A stretch of DNA of 64,000 nucleotides, from assembly GCA_006384855.1 (NCBI GenBank), contig VCJN01001326.1, positions 232,481 through 296,480 on the forward strand, in the 5' to 3' direction. Under the pieces are notes generated by a model that worked only from the letters and a program-made list of their open reading frames with translations, was not told where the DNA came from and ran no database searches. This stretch comes from Tetraselmis striata (lineage: Eukaryota; Chlorophyta; Chlorodendrophyceae; Chlorodendrales; Chlorodendraceae). Position numbers and translations under genes: made by a program. Below are positions 46,430 to 56,098 of this stretch, in pieces. Position 1 is the first letter of the stretch; the number at the start of each line of letters is the position of its first letter.

Positions 46430-47830
46430 CCCGCATACTAAATGGTTTGCAGCCATCTAGGCAATCAAAGTATGCCTTAAGGCAGCATCTGCGGTGCAGC
46501 GCTGCAGCAATCCGCGGCGTGCCGCCAGCAAATATCAAGCATTAGCCCTACTGCCTTGCAATCCGCATAGTATCGTCAAGCAGGTGCGTGTTTATATCCC
46601 TTCTATGCCATGCAGCCCGGCATACTAATGAATGGTTTGCAGCCATCCAAGCAATTAAAACATGCCTTGAGGCAGCATCTGCGGTGCAGCGCTGCGGCAA
46701 TCTGCGGCGTGCCGCCAGCAAATATCAAGTATTAGCCCTACTGCCTTGCAATCCGCATAGTATCGTCAAGCAGGTGCGTGTTTATATCCCTTCTATGCCA
46801 TGCAGCCCCGCATACTAATAAATGGTTTGCAGCCATCCAGGCAATTAAAACATGCCTTAAGGCAGCATCTGCGGTGCAGCGCTGCAGCAATCTGCGGCGT
46901 GCCGCCAGTAAATATCAGGTATTAGCCCTACTGCCTTGCAAACTGCATAGTATCGTCAAGCCGGTGCGTGTTCACATCCCTTCTATGCCATGCAGCCCCG
47001 CATACGAAATGGTTTGCAGCCATCTAGGCAAATGGCTGCAGCAATCTGCGGCGTGCCGCCAGCAAATATAAGGTATTAGCCCTACTGCCTTGCAATCTGT
47101 ATAGTATCGTCAAGCCGGTGCGTGTTCACATCCCTTCTATGCAATGCAGCCCCGCATACTAATAAATGGGTTGCAGCCATCTAGGCAAATGGCTGCAGCA
47201 ATCTGCGGTGTGCCGCGAGCAAATATCAGGTATTAGCGGTACTGCCTTGCAATCTGTATAGTATCGTCAAGCCGATGCGTGTTCACATCCCTTCTATGCC
47301 ATGCAACCCCGCATACTAAATGGTTTGCAGCCATCTAGACAATTAAAGCATGCCTTAAGGCAGCATCTGCGGTGCAGCGCTGCAGCAATCTGCGGCGTGC
47401 CGCCTGTAAATATCAGGTATTAGCCCTACTGCCTTGCAAACTGCATAGTATCGTCAAGCCGGTGCGTGTTCACATCCCTTTCATGCCATGCAGCCCCGCA
47501 TACGAAATGGTTTGCAGCCATCTAGGCAAATGGCTGCAGCAATCTGCGGCGTGCCGCCAGCAAATATCAGGTATTAGCCCTACTGCCTTGCAATCTGTAT
47601 AGTATTGTCAAGCCGATGCGTGTTCACATCCCTTCTATGCCATGCAGCCCCGCATACGAAATGGTTTGCAGCCATCTAGACAATTAAAGCATGCCTTAAG
47701 GCAGCATCTGCGGTGCAGCGCTCTAGCAATTTGCGGCGTGCCGCGAGCAAATATCAGGCATTAGTGGTACTGCCTTGCAATATGTATAGTATTGTAAAGC
47801 ACATGGGCAATTAAATCCCCTTTTTGTCAT
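46430..47830. repeat. about 190-bp tandem array in FB1
   Basis: Seven to eight units marked by CATCCCTTCTATGCCATGCA, CAAATATCAGGTATTAGCCC and AGCATCTGCGGTGCAGCGCT, spaced about 190 bp or, in shortened units, about 155 bp. FB2 has three units (about 18940-19450 and 36890-37400). The array separates the two convergent gene sets. Confidence 0.93.
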
Positions 47831-48377
47831 AAAAATCCTCATACTGGAAGGTTGCCGAGCCAGCTCTTTACCCCCCACCGTCTTGGTCGACGACCGCTAC
47901 TACCAGGTCGTAGCGGCGCCGCGTCAGGCTGGCGGGTCCTCTAAGCCCGCATCTCAACCACCGCCACCGGGGTCCGGCGGAGATGGCTCCCAAAACGGCG
48001 CTGCAGCAGGTCTCTTGATAGAGCTTCGAGCAGCTCCGCCCCTCCCCCGAGCAGGCTTGGTCCCTCGGAGACTGCCAAGCCGCCGAGTGAGCCTCAGCCT
48101 TCGGGTGCGACGAAGCGCCCGCACGGTGCGTTGAGCACGGGAGGCAAGAGCAGCTTGTCGCCCATTAAGCTGCGCAAGAAGCATTCCAAGGAGCGCGGGC
48201 CGAGTCCTCCTTCAAGATGGCGATAGAGCTGGAGGACGACGACCCTTCCGGCGCCTAAGCCGAAACGCGAAGCCACGTCAAGCCACCAGGCGCCTTCGGG
48301 TGCCGCTGGTGGGAGTCGCAGGGCCACATCTTCCCGTGGCGGTGCCGCATCTCCGCCTCCCCGACCCGCATCTCCGC

Positions 48378-49400
48378 CTAAGGAGCCCTCATCTCGGGAC
48401 GCGAAGCCCGCACCGCCGCATGCGCCGACATCTCGCCCCAACGCCGCGTCGCCGTCAGCAGGGGTAGCATCTCGTTGCGACGAACACAATCTCTGAGGTC
48501 GGCGATAGACTCGTAGGCCCGGGGCGTCTTCTCTGCGCGAGTGAGGCTCGATTTCCAGGCTTGAAACGCCACTCGCCACGCCCTCGCGTCCGCAATCTTC
48601 CTGTCTTCTTTGTTAAGTTTCTCCACAAGTCGCATTGGCGCGTCGTCGATGTGCTCCTTCATCTGGGCTTTAACTCGCTGAGGAATGCGAACTTTGCCGT
48701 CCACGACGACGTCAACCTCCTGCTGCGAGTGGAGGCGGTGGTCGCGTTGCATCTCCCAACGCTTGCTCACCGGATCATGACAGATGCGGAGATGCGCGGG
48801 GCAATTAACGTGGGAGGCGCAGTTATACACCTGCCGATAGCCAAGCCTTGTTAGTGAATACAGTCGTGGAACATGCCAAAATGCTGGTACAATATGCATG
48901 TGCTTCAGACAACACGAGTGAGGAGCGCTCACATACGCGCCCTTGCTGGTATATTGGTGCCTCCATTCGTCCATCATCCAGGTCAACTCCTTCATTGCGG
49001 CTTGCCTTGTGAGAAAGGTTGCATCGCCAACCTTCCTCCAGTCGAATCTCACACGCTTTTCCGCCCCTTGACAAGAAGCGCTCCCCCGCTCGCGGGAGCT
49101 TGTCGAGGGTGTTGGGCGCTTGCTTTGCTGGCTCCGCGGGCCGGTACCGGCCCGTTCCGGACGCGTACCGCATGGAGGCGCGGTGTACAACGGTCCACCT
49201 ACCTCCGAAGGCAGACACGGAGAAGGGGCGAGCCCATGTAGCAACTGTCCAGCAACGGCATTCGCACCCTCTTTGAAAAGCTTGTCTCTGTGATCCGGTT
49301 GAAGGGGCAAACTGTCTAGGAAGGAGATGTAAGGCTGAATTTGCTCTTGGGCCTGGCGAAAGGCTTCGCTGGCCTGCGGGGCAGAAGAACGGTCGGCCAT
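48378..49400 (-). CDS. FB1 ORF B: 340-aa unrecognised protein
   Basis: Minus-strand frame starting MADRSSAPQASEAFRQAQEQ, about 330 nt inside the right terminus, reading away from it. Middle part KRVRFDWRKVGDATFLTRQA and MKELTWMMDEWRHQYTSKG; a Cys/His-containing stretch CCLKHMH and CASHVNCPAHLRIC; C-terminal part KIADARAWRVAFQAWKSSLT and YESIADLRDCVRRNEML. FB2 keeps only that last part (17600-17760, +), having lost the rest by internal deletion. Unknown function; it could be DNA-binding given the Cys/His cluster. Confidence 0.5.
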   Translation of the reverse strand: MADRSSAPQASEAFRQAQEQIQPYISFLDSLPLQPDHRDKLFKEGANAVAGQLLHGLAPSPCLPSEVGGPLYTAPPCGTRPERAGTGPRSQQSKRPTPSTSSRERGSASCQGAEKRVRFDWRKVGDATFLTRQAAMKELTWMMDEWRHQYTSKGAYVSAPHSCCLKHMHIVPAFWHVPRLYSLTRLGYRQVYNCASHVNCPAHLRICHDPVSKRWEMQRDHRLHSQQEVDVVVDGKVRIPQRVKAQMKEHIDDAPMRLVEKLNKEDRKIADARAWRVAFQAWKSSLTRAEKTPRAYESIADLRDCVRRNEMLPLLTATRRWGEMSAHAAVRASRPEMRAP

Positions 49401-49733
49401 GACGGCAACAGAAGTACGTCAAGGAGAGTGGAGTGCATTGCAGTGGTGTGGACTCGAGAGTGGGGCGAGGAGTGAAATCTCCAACGGGGTGAGTCACCAC
49501 GGGGCGCAAAAGAGCGCCGCCACCTAGGTTGAGGCGGGTAGTACTTTACGCTGCCGAGGGCGCGAAGAGGGCAGTCACGGCGAATGGACGTTGTTAGTAC
49601 TCTCGTATAGTTATAGATTGCACCTGAAACGCACCCAAAAGTGGGTACATATCCCAGCCTAAGCGATCACGTGGGGGGCACATTTTCGAGTCCGTAAATG
49701 TGCCCATTTTGACTCGATATTGCCCCCTGTACC

Positions 49734-49743
49734 CAGTAGCAAC
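49734..49743. repeat. 10-bp target-site duplication, FB1 right flank
   Basis: CAGTAGCAAC following the FB1 end GGTACC-type terminus (reading CTGTACC on the plus strand). Confidence 0.92.
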
Positions 49744-49930
49744 ACCATCGCCGTCATGTACAAGATTGTCAAGAAGGAGATCGAGACGCGCAGCGGGGCA
49801 TTGGACACTGTGTGGTTCCAGCTCGACAACACCCGCCGAGAGTACAAGAACAATTACGCTATGTGATTTTGCCAATGGCCCGGGCACATGGGTTTTTGCA
49901 AAGAAGTCTGTGTCACAACCTTATTAGGAA
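49744..49930 (+). pseudogene. DDE-type transposase-like gene, middle part
   Basis: The frame continues directly from the FB1 target site: TIAVMYKIVKKEIETRSG, ALDTVWFQLDNTRREYKNNY, then AM-TGA-FCQWPGHMGFCKEVCV. The WFQLDNTRREYKN piece matches the second conserved motif (x-QLDN-xx-x-x-N) of the family whose DGMDQ motif lies at about 42.48 kb, and GHMGFCKEVCV the following strand. A TGA interrupts the frame at 49864-49866. Continuity across FB1 shows that FB1 inserted into this gene. Confidence 0.68.
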
Positions 49931-50699
49931 TTGGGCCGAAAAATCGTCTGGCCATATAGATAGTCCCAAAGCAGGAGCTGAATCGGAGGGCCCATCATAT
50001 CCTTATTCCACACGGCTAGGAATAATGAGATTTCGGAAAAGAGGTTCTTAGAGTACCAGAATTCGGTATTAACCAGGGTGACTGGCCCGGCGGTGGTTTG
50101 CCGGCCTAATTATAGTCACAGGTATATCCGCCATTTCGTGCGCTGCGTATTGATTTCAGTCTCCGCCCCCGGTGCTGCGTGAAAGTACTAGACCCTAATA
50201 CTAAAATCGACGTGTGCGGTCCTAATCCGCGGCCCGTCGCTATTTTAGTAATACACTACAAAGTAAGTAGAGGCAGGTTACTAGCAACTTCGTCCGTTCG
50301 CAACATAGTGTTGATATTCATTCGCTATTATTATGCATACACGAGAAATTACTCGCACATGCTATAGCGTTCTAGATGCTTCCAAGGTTCTAGTACCTAC
50401 TTCTAATGCTAACAAGGCAGCGCTCTATCTGACGCTAGGTGTAAAACGTTTTTCATCAGGGCTTTAACAAATGCGCACTACAAAACAGAATTAACATCAG
50501 CTATGAAAGGTTGCCATCAAAAGAGAGACATAAGCCTGAAACCAAGGTCGAGCAGGAGACCAGGGAGCCAATGACCCAAGGGAGAGCCAAGGGAACCACG
50601 AAGTCGCCAAGCTACCAGGAACCAAAGGGACCACCGCCCCGGGGTAGGCCACTGGAGCTCCATCACGTGCCGCGCGCGCCGCCGCGAGCCCGCCAAGAA

Positions 50700-51209
50700 C
50701 GTTGTATGCATGTGCCATGTTGATGAGCAAGGAGAAACGGCGGCGCCACGCAGACAAGAGTTGGCCGATTTTTGGCCTGTGCGTGTGTGGCTAGCTTTCG
50801 CGAGCTCCACCAAGAAGGCCTCAGCGTGCGGGGCCAGCGAGCCGAACTCGGAAACGGCGAAACGAACAAAGCGAAGCATGCCGGCGGCGGTTCGGACACC
50901 GTCGTCATACTTCTGGATTTTGTGGCGCTCTGCAGCCCGCAATGCAGTCGTTGGATCCGAGCTTGACACGCCGAGGATAGGGGCAACGACAGCAACCGTG
51001 TTCCCGCGGATACCACCATACCCAAAAAGCCCAACATCGGCCGGCCGGCCGTCGCCGCCCTTCGGAAGAGAAACAAGCACCAACGGGTCCGTGAGGATCT
51101 GGACACCCATGCCCAACGCGGACTTCACGTCGTGGCAAACGTCGGAAAGGCCATGTGCCGCCCACTCGTGTGCGGCGTGATCGGAGTCGCCCCCAGAGCA
51201 ACGTGCCAA
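50700..51209 (-). pseudogene. LINE (non-LTR retrotransposon) 3' ORF end, 5'-truncated
   Basis: The minus frame holds THDDTQHLARCSGGDSDHAA, GRPADVGLFGYGGIRGNTVA, ALRAAERHKIQKYDDGVRT, then FVRFAVSEFGSLAPHAEAF. This ordered set (C-x-G-H region, GRxADV, AExxKxxKY, FxPxAVExxG-like) is the conserved C-terminus that follows the reverse transcriptase in plant, algal and fungal LINEs. The RT domain itself is absent, as in a 5'-truncated insertion. It sits inside the DDE-type gene, between its middle and 3' parts. Confidence 0.78.
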
Positions 51210-51734
51210 ATGTTGGGTGTCATCATCTGGCGCTAGGTGTCATCATCCGCTAGCATGCGCTGACACTAACGCGTACGACAATCACGATGTTGTTGATACG
51301 CATGCGTACGTACATGTAGCGCGCACCCTAAGGGCACTCGTAATGCTGTCATGGACTTACTGGTCGCCTCGTAGTCGCTCGTACTGTCGCCTCGTCGTCC
51401 TCGGACTAGTGCTTTCCCTTTGCTTGTACTCGCACTCGCTGTGCTCGTACTCGTACTTCGCTTGGGTTGTACTCGTTCTCGTACGCCCAAGTCGCCCGTT
51501 ATTCGCTCATTCGTCGGCTCCGGGAGTACATAGTCCACAGTGTAAAGTATATAACAGTATGTATGTCATTCCTTCCAATAGAGCAAGCCCCCCCCCCCCC
51601 CCCCCCCCGCGCGCGCCCAGCAAACTAAACACTATGTTGTTAAATATGACAGTCCAAAACGACGTGTCCACGAGTCGCCAGGTGCGTGCTTACATACTAT
51701 ATTGCACTATACAATTTCCAAGCACGTCCACTAG

Positions 51735-52191
51735 CGCGTGAACCAGGTCTTGTCGAAATTCTCCGTGTGGATTGACGACCACGCCGTATTGACCAAGGCT
51801 CAGCCTTTTGCGCAAGCTCCGTCGTCAAGCCTTCACACCGATATGCAACTTCATCATGGAGCTTGAGGGAGTGCTCGACATCAAGACTTGGCTTGCCAAC
51901 CGTCTTTCAAGACAAGATCATGTGTTGATCACGGCGACTCGTAACAAGCTCGTCATCATGCAATCGGAGGCAGTGGTCGGAGGTGTACGCAACTCTCCGT
52001 ATAGCAGTCGTTGGTCCGGTACTACCGCGGAGCATAGGCCCGAGTTCATCCTTCCCGGGATGCCCGAGGGCACCCCGGCGTACCTTGTGTCTCGCCCCCT
52101 CTACCACTCCAAGGTTGACCCGGCCAAGGCTTTTGCTGAGATCACTGTGAGATTCAGATGTGACATACGGGTGACGAAGCACTACTACTAG
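51735..52191 (+). pseudogene. DDE-type transposase-like gene, 3' part
   Basis: Starts VNQVLSKFSVWIDDHAVLTK, the position expected just after the HTHxDxD-type motif of this family, then (other frame, from 51808) GVLDIKTWLANRLSR, EFILPGMPEGTPAYLVSRPL and a TAG at 52189-52191. The W-x(n)-LP-x-x-P-x-G-P ending resembles the C-terminus I associate with the DGMDQ family. A frame change separates the two pieces. Confidence 0.5.
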
Positions 52192-52738
52192 CGACTATTA
52201 TTTATCCGTGAAGGCTGCTGCTGTGGCGGCACGTCCATCCAGTTACGTGCGAGCACATCCGGCGTTATTGCCGGCGGGCGATAAATCCTTTTTGTAATCA
52301 TTCTGGTAGTCGTACTAGGGCGGTGACGTGTTACATGGCACTGACGTATAAGGTACAAGATTGTCCGTGTAGTACCGGGTAGTACGCGATATATTTATTA
52401 AGCCGGTACCGGGTATCTAGTACGAACCCGGGCGCGATGACGAGTCGTCCTGTGGATAACTACGACTATTAGTACATGGGAGCGCAAATCGCAGCCGTAC
52501 GTATTTGGTAACAGTGGGGAGTTTTGTGTACATTATAGCTAGTACTGCTGAACGGGCCTGCCAGCCGTCCGATCAAAGGTCATCAGATGGGCGGTTTGGC
52601 TGCCATGTTTTGCCAAAGAGTGCTCAAGTTACATAAATATTCGCGAGGGGGAGGGCGGGGACAGGCAGCGGTTTGCCGAAGAATGTTTGAATTACAATAT
52701 TCGCGACAGCTGCCGTCGGGGCATGTGGCGGGGGGCGG
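52192..52738. other. AT-leaning spacer, nothing recognised
   Basis: Many scattered stops on both strands and no repeats that I could match elsewhere in the window. Confidence 0.4.
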
Positions 52739-52810
52739 CGGGGGGGGGGGGGGGGGGGGGAGGCGGGCGGGCGTGGTCCCCCCGCCGCCCCCCCCCCCCC
52801 CCCCCCCCGC
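52739..52810. repeat. poly(G) tract facing poly(C) tract
   Basis: About 20 G at 52739-52760 and about 20 C at 52787-52808, separated by an about 26-nt GC-rich spacer. The two can pair into a long G:C hairpin. Confidence 0.9.
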
Positions 52811-52840
52811 CGCCCGCCGCCCGCCGCTCCCGCCGGGGGA

Positions 52841-53610
52841 GTGAGGGGAGGGGGGGTAAGGGGACGGGGGCTATTGCTTGTTCTTGTTCTTGCGTGCCCG
52901 GGGGACCCTCCGCTTCGACGATCTCGCTGCCTCCGCCTCCGCCTCCGCCTCCGTCTGCGCCTCCGACGGACTCCGCCTCCGACTCCGCGACCGTCAGTTT
53001 CTTACCTCGGCGCTTCTTCACTGGCCTCTTCCGCTTCTTGTCATCCGTCAGTGTCTTCACCACCCCGGGAGGCTGTGCCGTCGACGACGCCGCCATGCAT
53101 GAGCTTCCTTACCTTGGCGTCGGGACGCCCCCTGTGCCCAGACGCCCACAACAAGCCACAATCGTTTCGCCTTTAAGCGGCTGAGGATGCGGCCTTCTCG
53201 GCCACCACGAGTTGCACCGCTGGCACTGTGGAAGCCTTGGCGTTGAGGTGGGCCTTACGGCGCTCCCGGACGAACCTGCGCGCGGCACAAGATAGCCACG
53301 AGTGTGGGTGCGTGCTTATGTGGAGGGTGGAGTGTTTTGTTGCGCGCCCACCTTGTCACGCGTTTCCTCATGTCTTTCTCGTCCTCCTCGATGCCGGCGG
53401 CGCGGACACGCGAGACAACAAGGCTCGCCGCCCACTTTTGCCCGGGGGGCGAGGTCTGCCATGGCGCTGTGAGCGGTGAAGGGGGGGGGGGGGGGGGGGG
53501 CGGCCGAGGTGGAGAAACTAACACCCAGTCGACGACCGCCTTCCGCAGCAGTCAACGACACATCGGAGGCGAGGAGCAGCGCGCCGCTACTATTTATATG
53601 CACGTATTGT
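52841..53610 (-). other. possible minus-strand exons, unrecognised
   Basis: Candidate exons: about 53360-53460 (KWAASLVVSRVRAAGIEEDE, helical and charged), 53180-53280 after a CGCGCAG acceptor (FVRERRKAHLNAKAST) and 52841-53096 (VKTLTDDKKRKRPVKKRRGK followed by Glu/Gly-rich sequence with a (TCCGCC)n coding repeat). The strongly basic patch suggests a nuclear protein. I could not build a phase-consistent model, so this may be a gene fragment or none. Confidence 0.3.
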
Positions 53611-53947
53611 CAAGAGCTAGTCGGTGCGGCATTGTGTCGGTGTAATTTCGCAATGTTTATTGTTGAAGTAGCACGGCGTAATGAATACGCGGTTTCACCG
53701 AGTGAATCCGGGATAATATGTGCGGTAGGGCGCGCGTATATGTGCGCGACGAATGTGCGCGGATGTGCGCAGCGTTGTGCGGCGGTGTGCGGCGGTGTGC
53801 GGCGGTGTGCACCGATGTGAATATAGTGTGAATATTATATCGGCCGTAGACGATCGGGTCTGGCAGCACCGCCCGTGCTTGTAAATAAGCGACAATGGAT
53901 CACGTCATGCTCCGGTTGTACTCCTACACTTCCTCCACTTTGGCGGG

Positions 53948-53948
<1 letters not shown>

Positions 53949-53978
<30 letters not shown>
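53949..53978. repeat. longest poly(G) tract
   Basis: About 30 consecutive G. Confidence 0.95.
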
Positions 53979-53980
<2 letters not shown>

Positions 53981-54309
53981 TGTCCTTATTACTTGCATCG
54001 GTGGACGTGCTGGATATGGAGGTCACCGGGCACATCGCGTGGTTTCGGAGCTCATTCGCGCCTCCTCGTCTTGTTTGCAATCGTCGCCCGAATCCAATGC
54101 AGGGTGAGTAGCGGGACACTGTGCCCCCCCCCCCCCCCCCCCCGGTTTATGTAAACAAATATCTAGCCGTGCATGCACCGCAATCGGTACCCAATGAGCG
54201 GGGTATGTGACAGTGGTTTCGGAGCAGTGCAAGCATTCCGTGCGTGTGCACAAGCACGTACGACTGGGAATGAGGCGGGGGTTGCGGATGGAGTGCATTG
54301 GCGGTGCAT

Positions 54310-55640
54310 AGAATAGCGTGTTCCTGGGGTTTTGGCTGCATCAGACGCCGTATTCCCATCCATCCGGCACGGAATGTCCGGTTTTCACAAATTTGTGTGT
54401 GAATATAGTGTGAATATTACGCGTCTTTTACGCCGGGTGGATGGGCATCCGGCGTCCGATGCACCCCAATTATTTGCAGCACGCTACTCTACGCACCGCC
54501 AGTGCACTCCGCAAGCCCCGCCTCCATCCGCGTCGGAACCGGTAGTAAGTGTTGTTGTGTGCGCACATCGTGACAACATTACACGGTGGCAATTGCAATT
54601 AGCGGTGGATAATGTGAAGGCGTTTTCGAAATCGACAGAGAATGAGGCGGTGCTGGCGGAGTGCATTGGCGGTGCAAAGAATAGCGTGTTGCTGGGGTTT
54701 TGGCTGCATCGGACGCCGTATTCCCATCCATCCGGCACGGAATGTCCGGTTTTCACACATTTATGTGTTAATATAGTGTGAATATTACGCGTCTTTTACG
54801 CCGGGTGGATGGGCATCCGGCGTCCGATGCACCCCAAGTATTTGCAGCACGCTAGTCTGCGCACCGCCAGTGCACTCCGCAAGCCCCGCCTCCATCCGCG
54901 TCGGAACCGGTAGTAAGTGTTGTTGTGTGCGCACATCGTGACAACATTACACGGTGGCAATTGCAATTAGCGGTGGATAATGTGAAGGCGTTTTCGAAAT
55001 CGACAGAGAATGAGGCGGTGCTGGCGGAGTGCATTGGCGGTGCATAGAATAGCGTGTTGCTGGGGTTTTGGCTGCATCGGACGCCGTATTCCCATCCATC
55101 CGGCACGGAATGTCCGGTTTTCACACATTTGTGTGTTAATATAGTGTGAATATTACGTACGCGTCTTTTACGCTGGGTGGATGGGCATCCGGCGTCCGAT
55201 GCACCCCAATTATTTGCAGCACGCTACTCTACGCACCCCCAACGCACTCCGCAAGCCCCGCCTCCATCCGCGTCGGAACCGGTAGTAAGTGTTGTTGTGT
55301 GCCCACATCGTGACAACATTACACGGTGGCAATTGCAATTAGCGGTGGATAATGTGAAGGCGTTTTCGAAATCGACAGAGAATGAGGCGGTGCTGGCGGA
55401 GTGCATTGGCGGTGCATAGAATAGCGTGTTGCTGGGGTTTTGGCTGCATCGGACGCCGTATTCCCACCCATCCGGCACGGAATGTCCGGTTTTCACACAT
55501 TTGCGTGTGAATATATATAGTGTGAATATTACGTACGCGTCTTTTACGCTGGGTGGATGGGCATCCGGCGTCCGATGCACCCCGAATCTCACCAACACGC
55601 TACTCTACGCACCCCCAACGCACTCCACCAGCCCCGCCTC
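54310..55640. repeat. 368-bp tandem array with internal inverted repeat
   Basis: The marker AGAATAGCGTGTT occurs at 54310, 54678, 55046 and 55418 (periods 368, 368, 372). Each unit contains TGCATCGGACGCCG and CCATCCATCCGGC and, about 90 bp later, their complements GGATGGGCATCCGGCGTC and CCGATGCA, forming an imperfect hairpin around TGAATATAGTGTGAATATTA. The last unit is partial and degenerates after about 55600. Confidence 0.93.
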
Positions 55641-56098
55641 TTTCCGCGCAGGTCCTACGTTCCATTGTATGTATATATGTACTGCTCCGAAACCAGCCCA
55701 AACTTAATGAGTGCACAAGTGTAAATGGGGGGGGGGGGGGGGGATGTGGCGGCGGGGCGTCCACTCACACATACCCCGGCGATGCATGACAGATATTACA
55801 TGCCGTGGCGGGTCGGCGGGCCGACCCGGCGGGGGGTGGGGGGGGGGGGGGGGGGGGGTCTATTCAACTACACGTGCGACAGTGTCGTTTCGTGGAGCAG
55901 TATATGTGCCCGGCCTCATTTATACCGCCCCCTACCTGCGCTGCATGGTCCACCCCTACGAATTACTTAGCACAAACCGCCATTACTTAATAGGAACCTA
56001 GCACAGCCAGGCTTATATGCCCGCTTTGCCGATCAACTTCTAAGCACTTTCCGTCCCTCAACCGCCGGACATGGGGGTTAAGCCGCTAGCCTCGGCAG

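Larger units (their letters stand above)
42650..49733 (+). mobile_element. FB1: complete hairpin-ended DNA transposon, 7,084 bp
   Basis: Terminal inverted repeats of about 60 bp: left starts GGAAAAAGGGCAAATATCGA, right (reversed) GGTACAGGGGGCAATATCGA; both continue GTCAAAATGGGCACAT, a GGACTCGAAAATGTGCCC arm and a C run. Inside each repeat GGGCACAT and ATGTGCCC fold on each other. A 10-bp target duplication lies on both sides. Contents: plus-strand ORFs A1, A2, A3 (43022-46122), GC minisatellite and about 190-bp tandem array (46276-47830), minus-strand ORF B (48378-49400). A 9-10 bp target duplication is characteristic of Mutator-like elements, but no MULE transposase, zinc finger or other known transposase is visible, so class assignment is open. 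Confidence 0.85.

Noticed and set aside
46430-47830. CRISPR-like array
   Set aside because: The whole 155-190 bp unit is repeated with no unique spacers, in a eukaryotic transposon.
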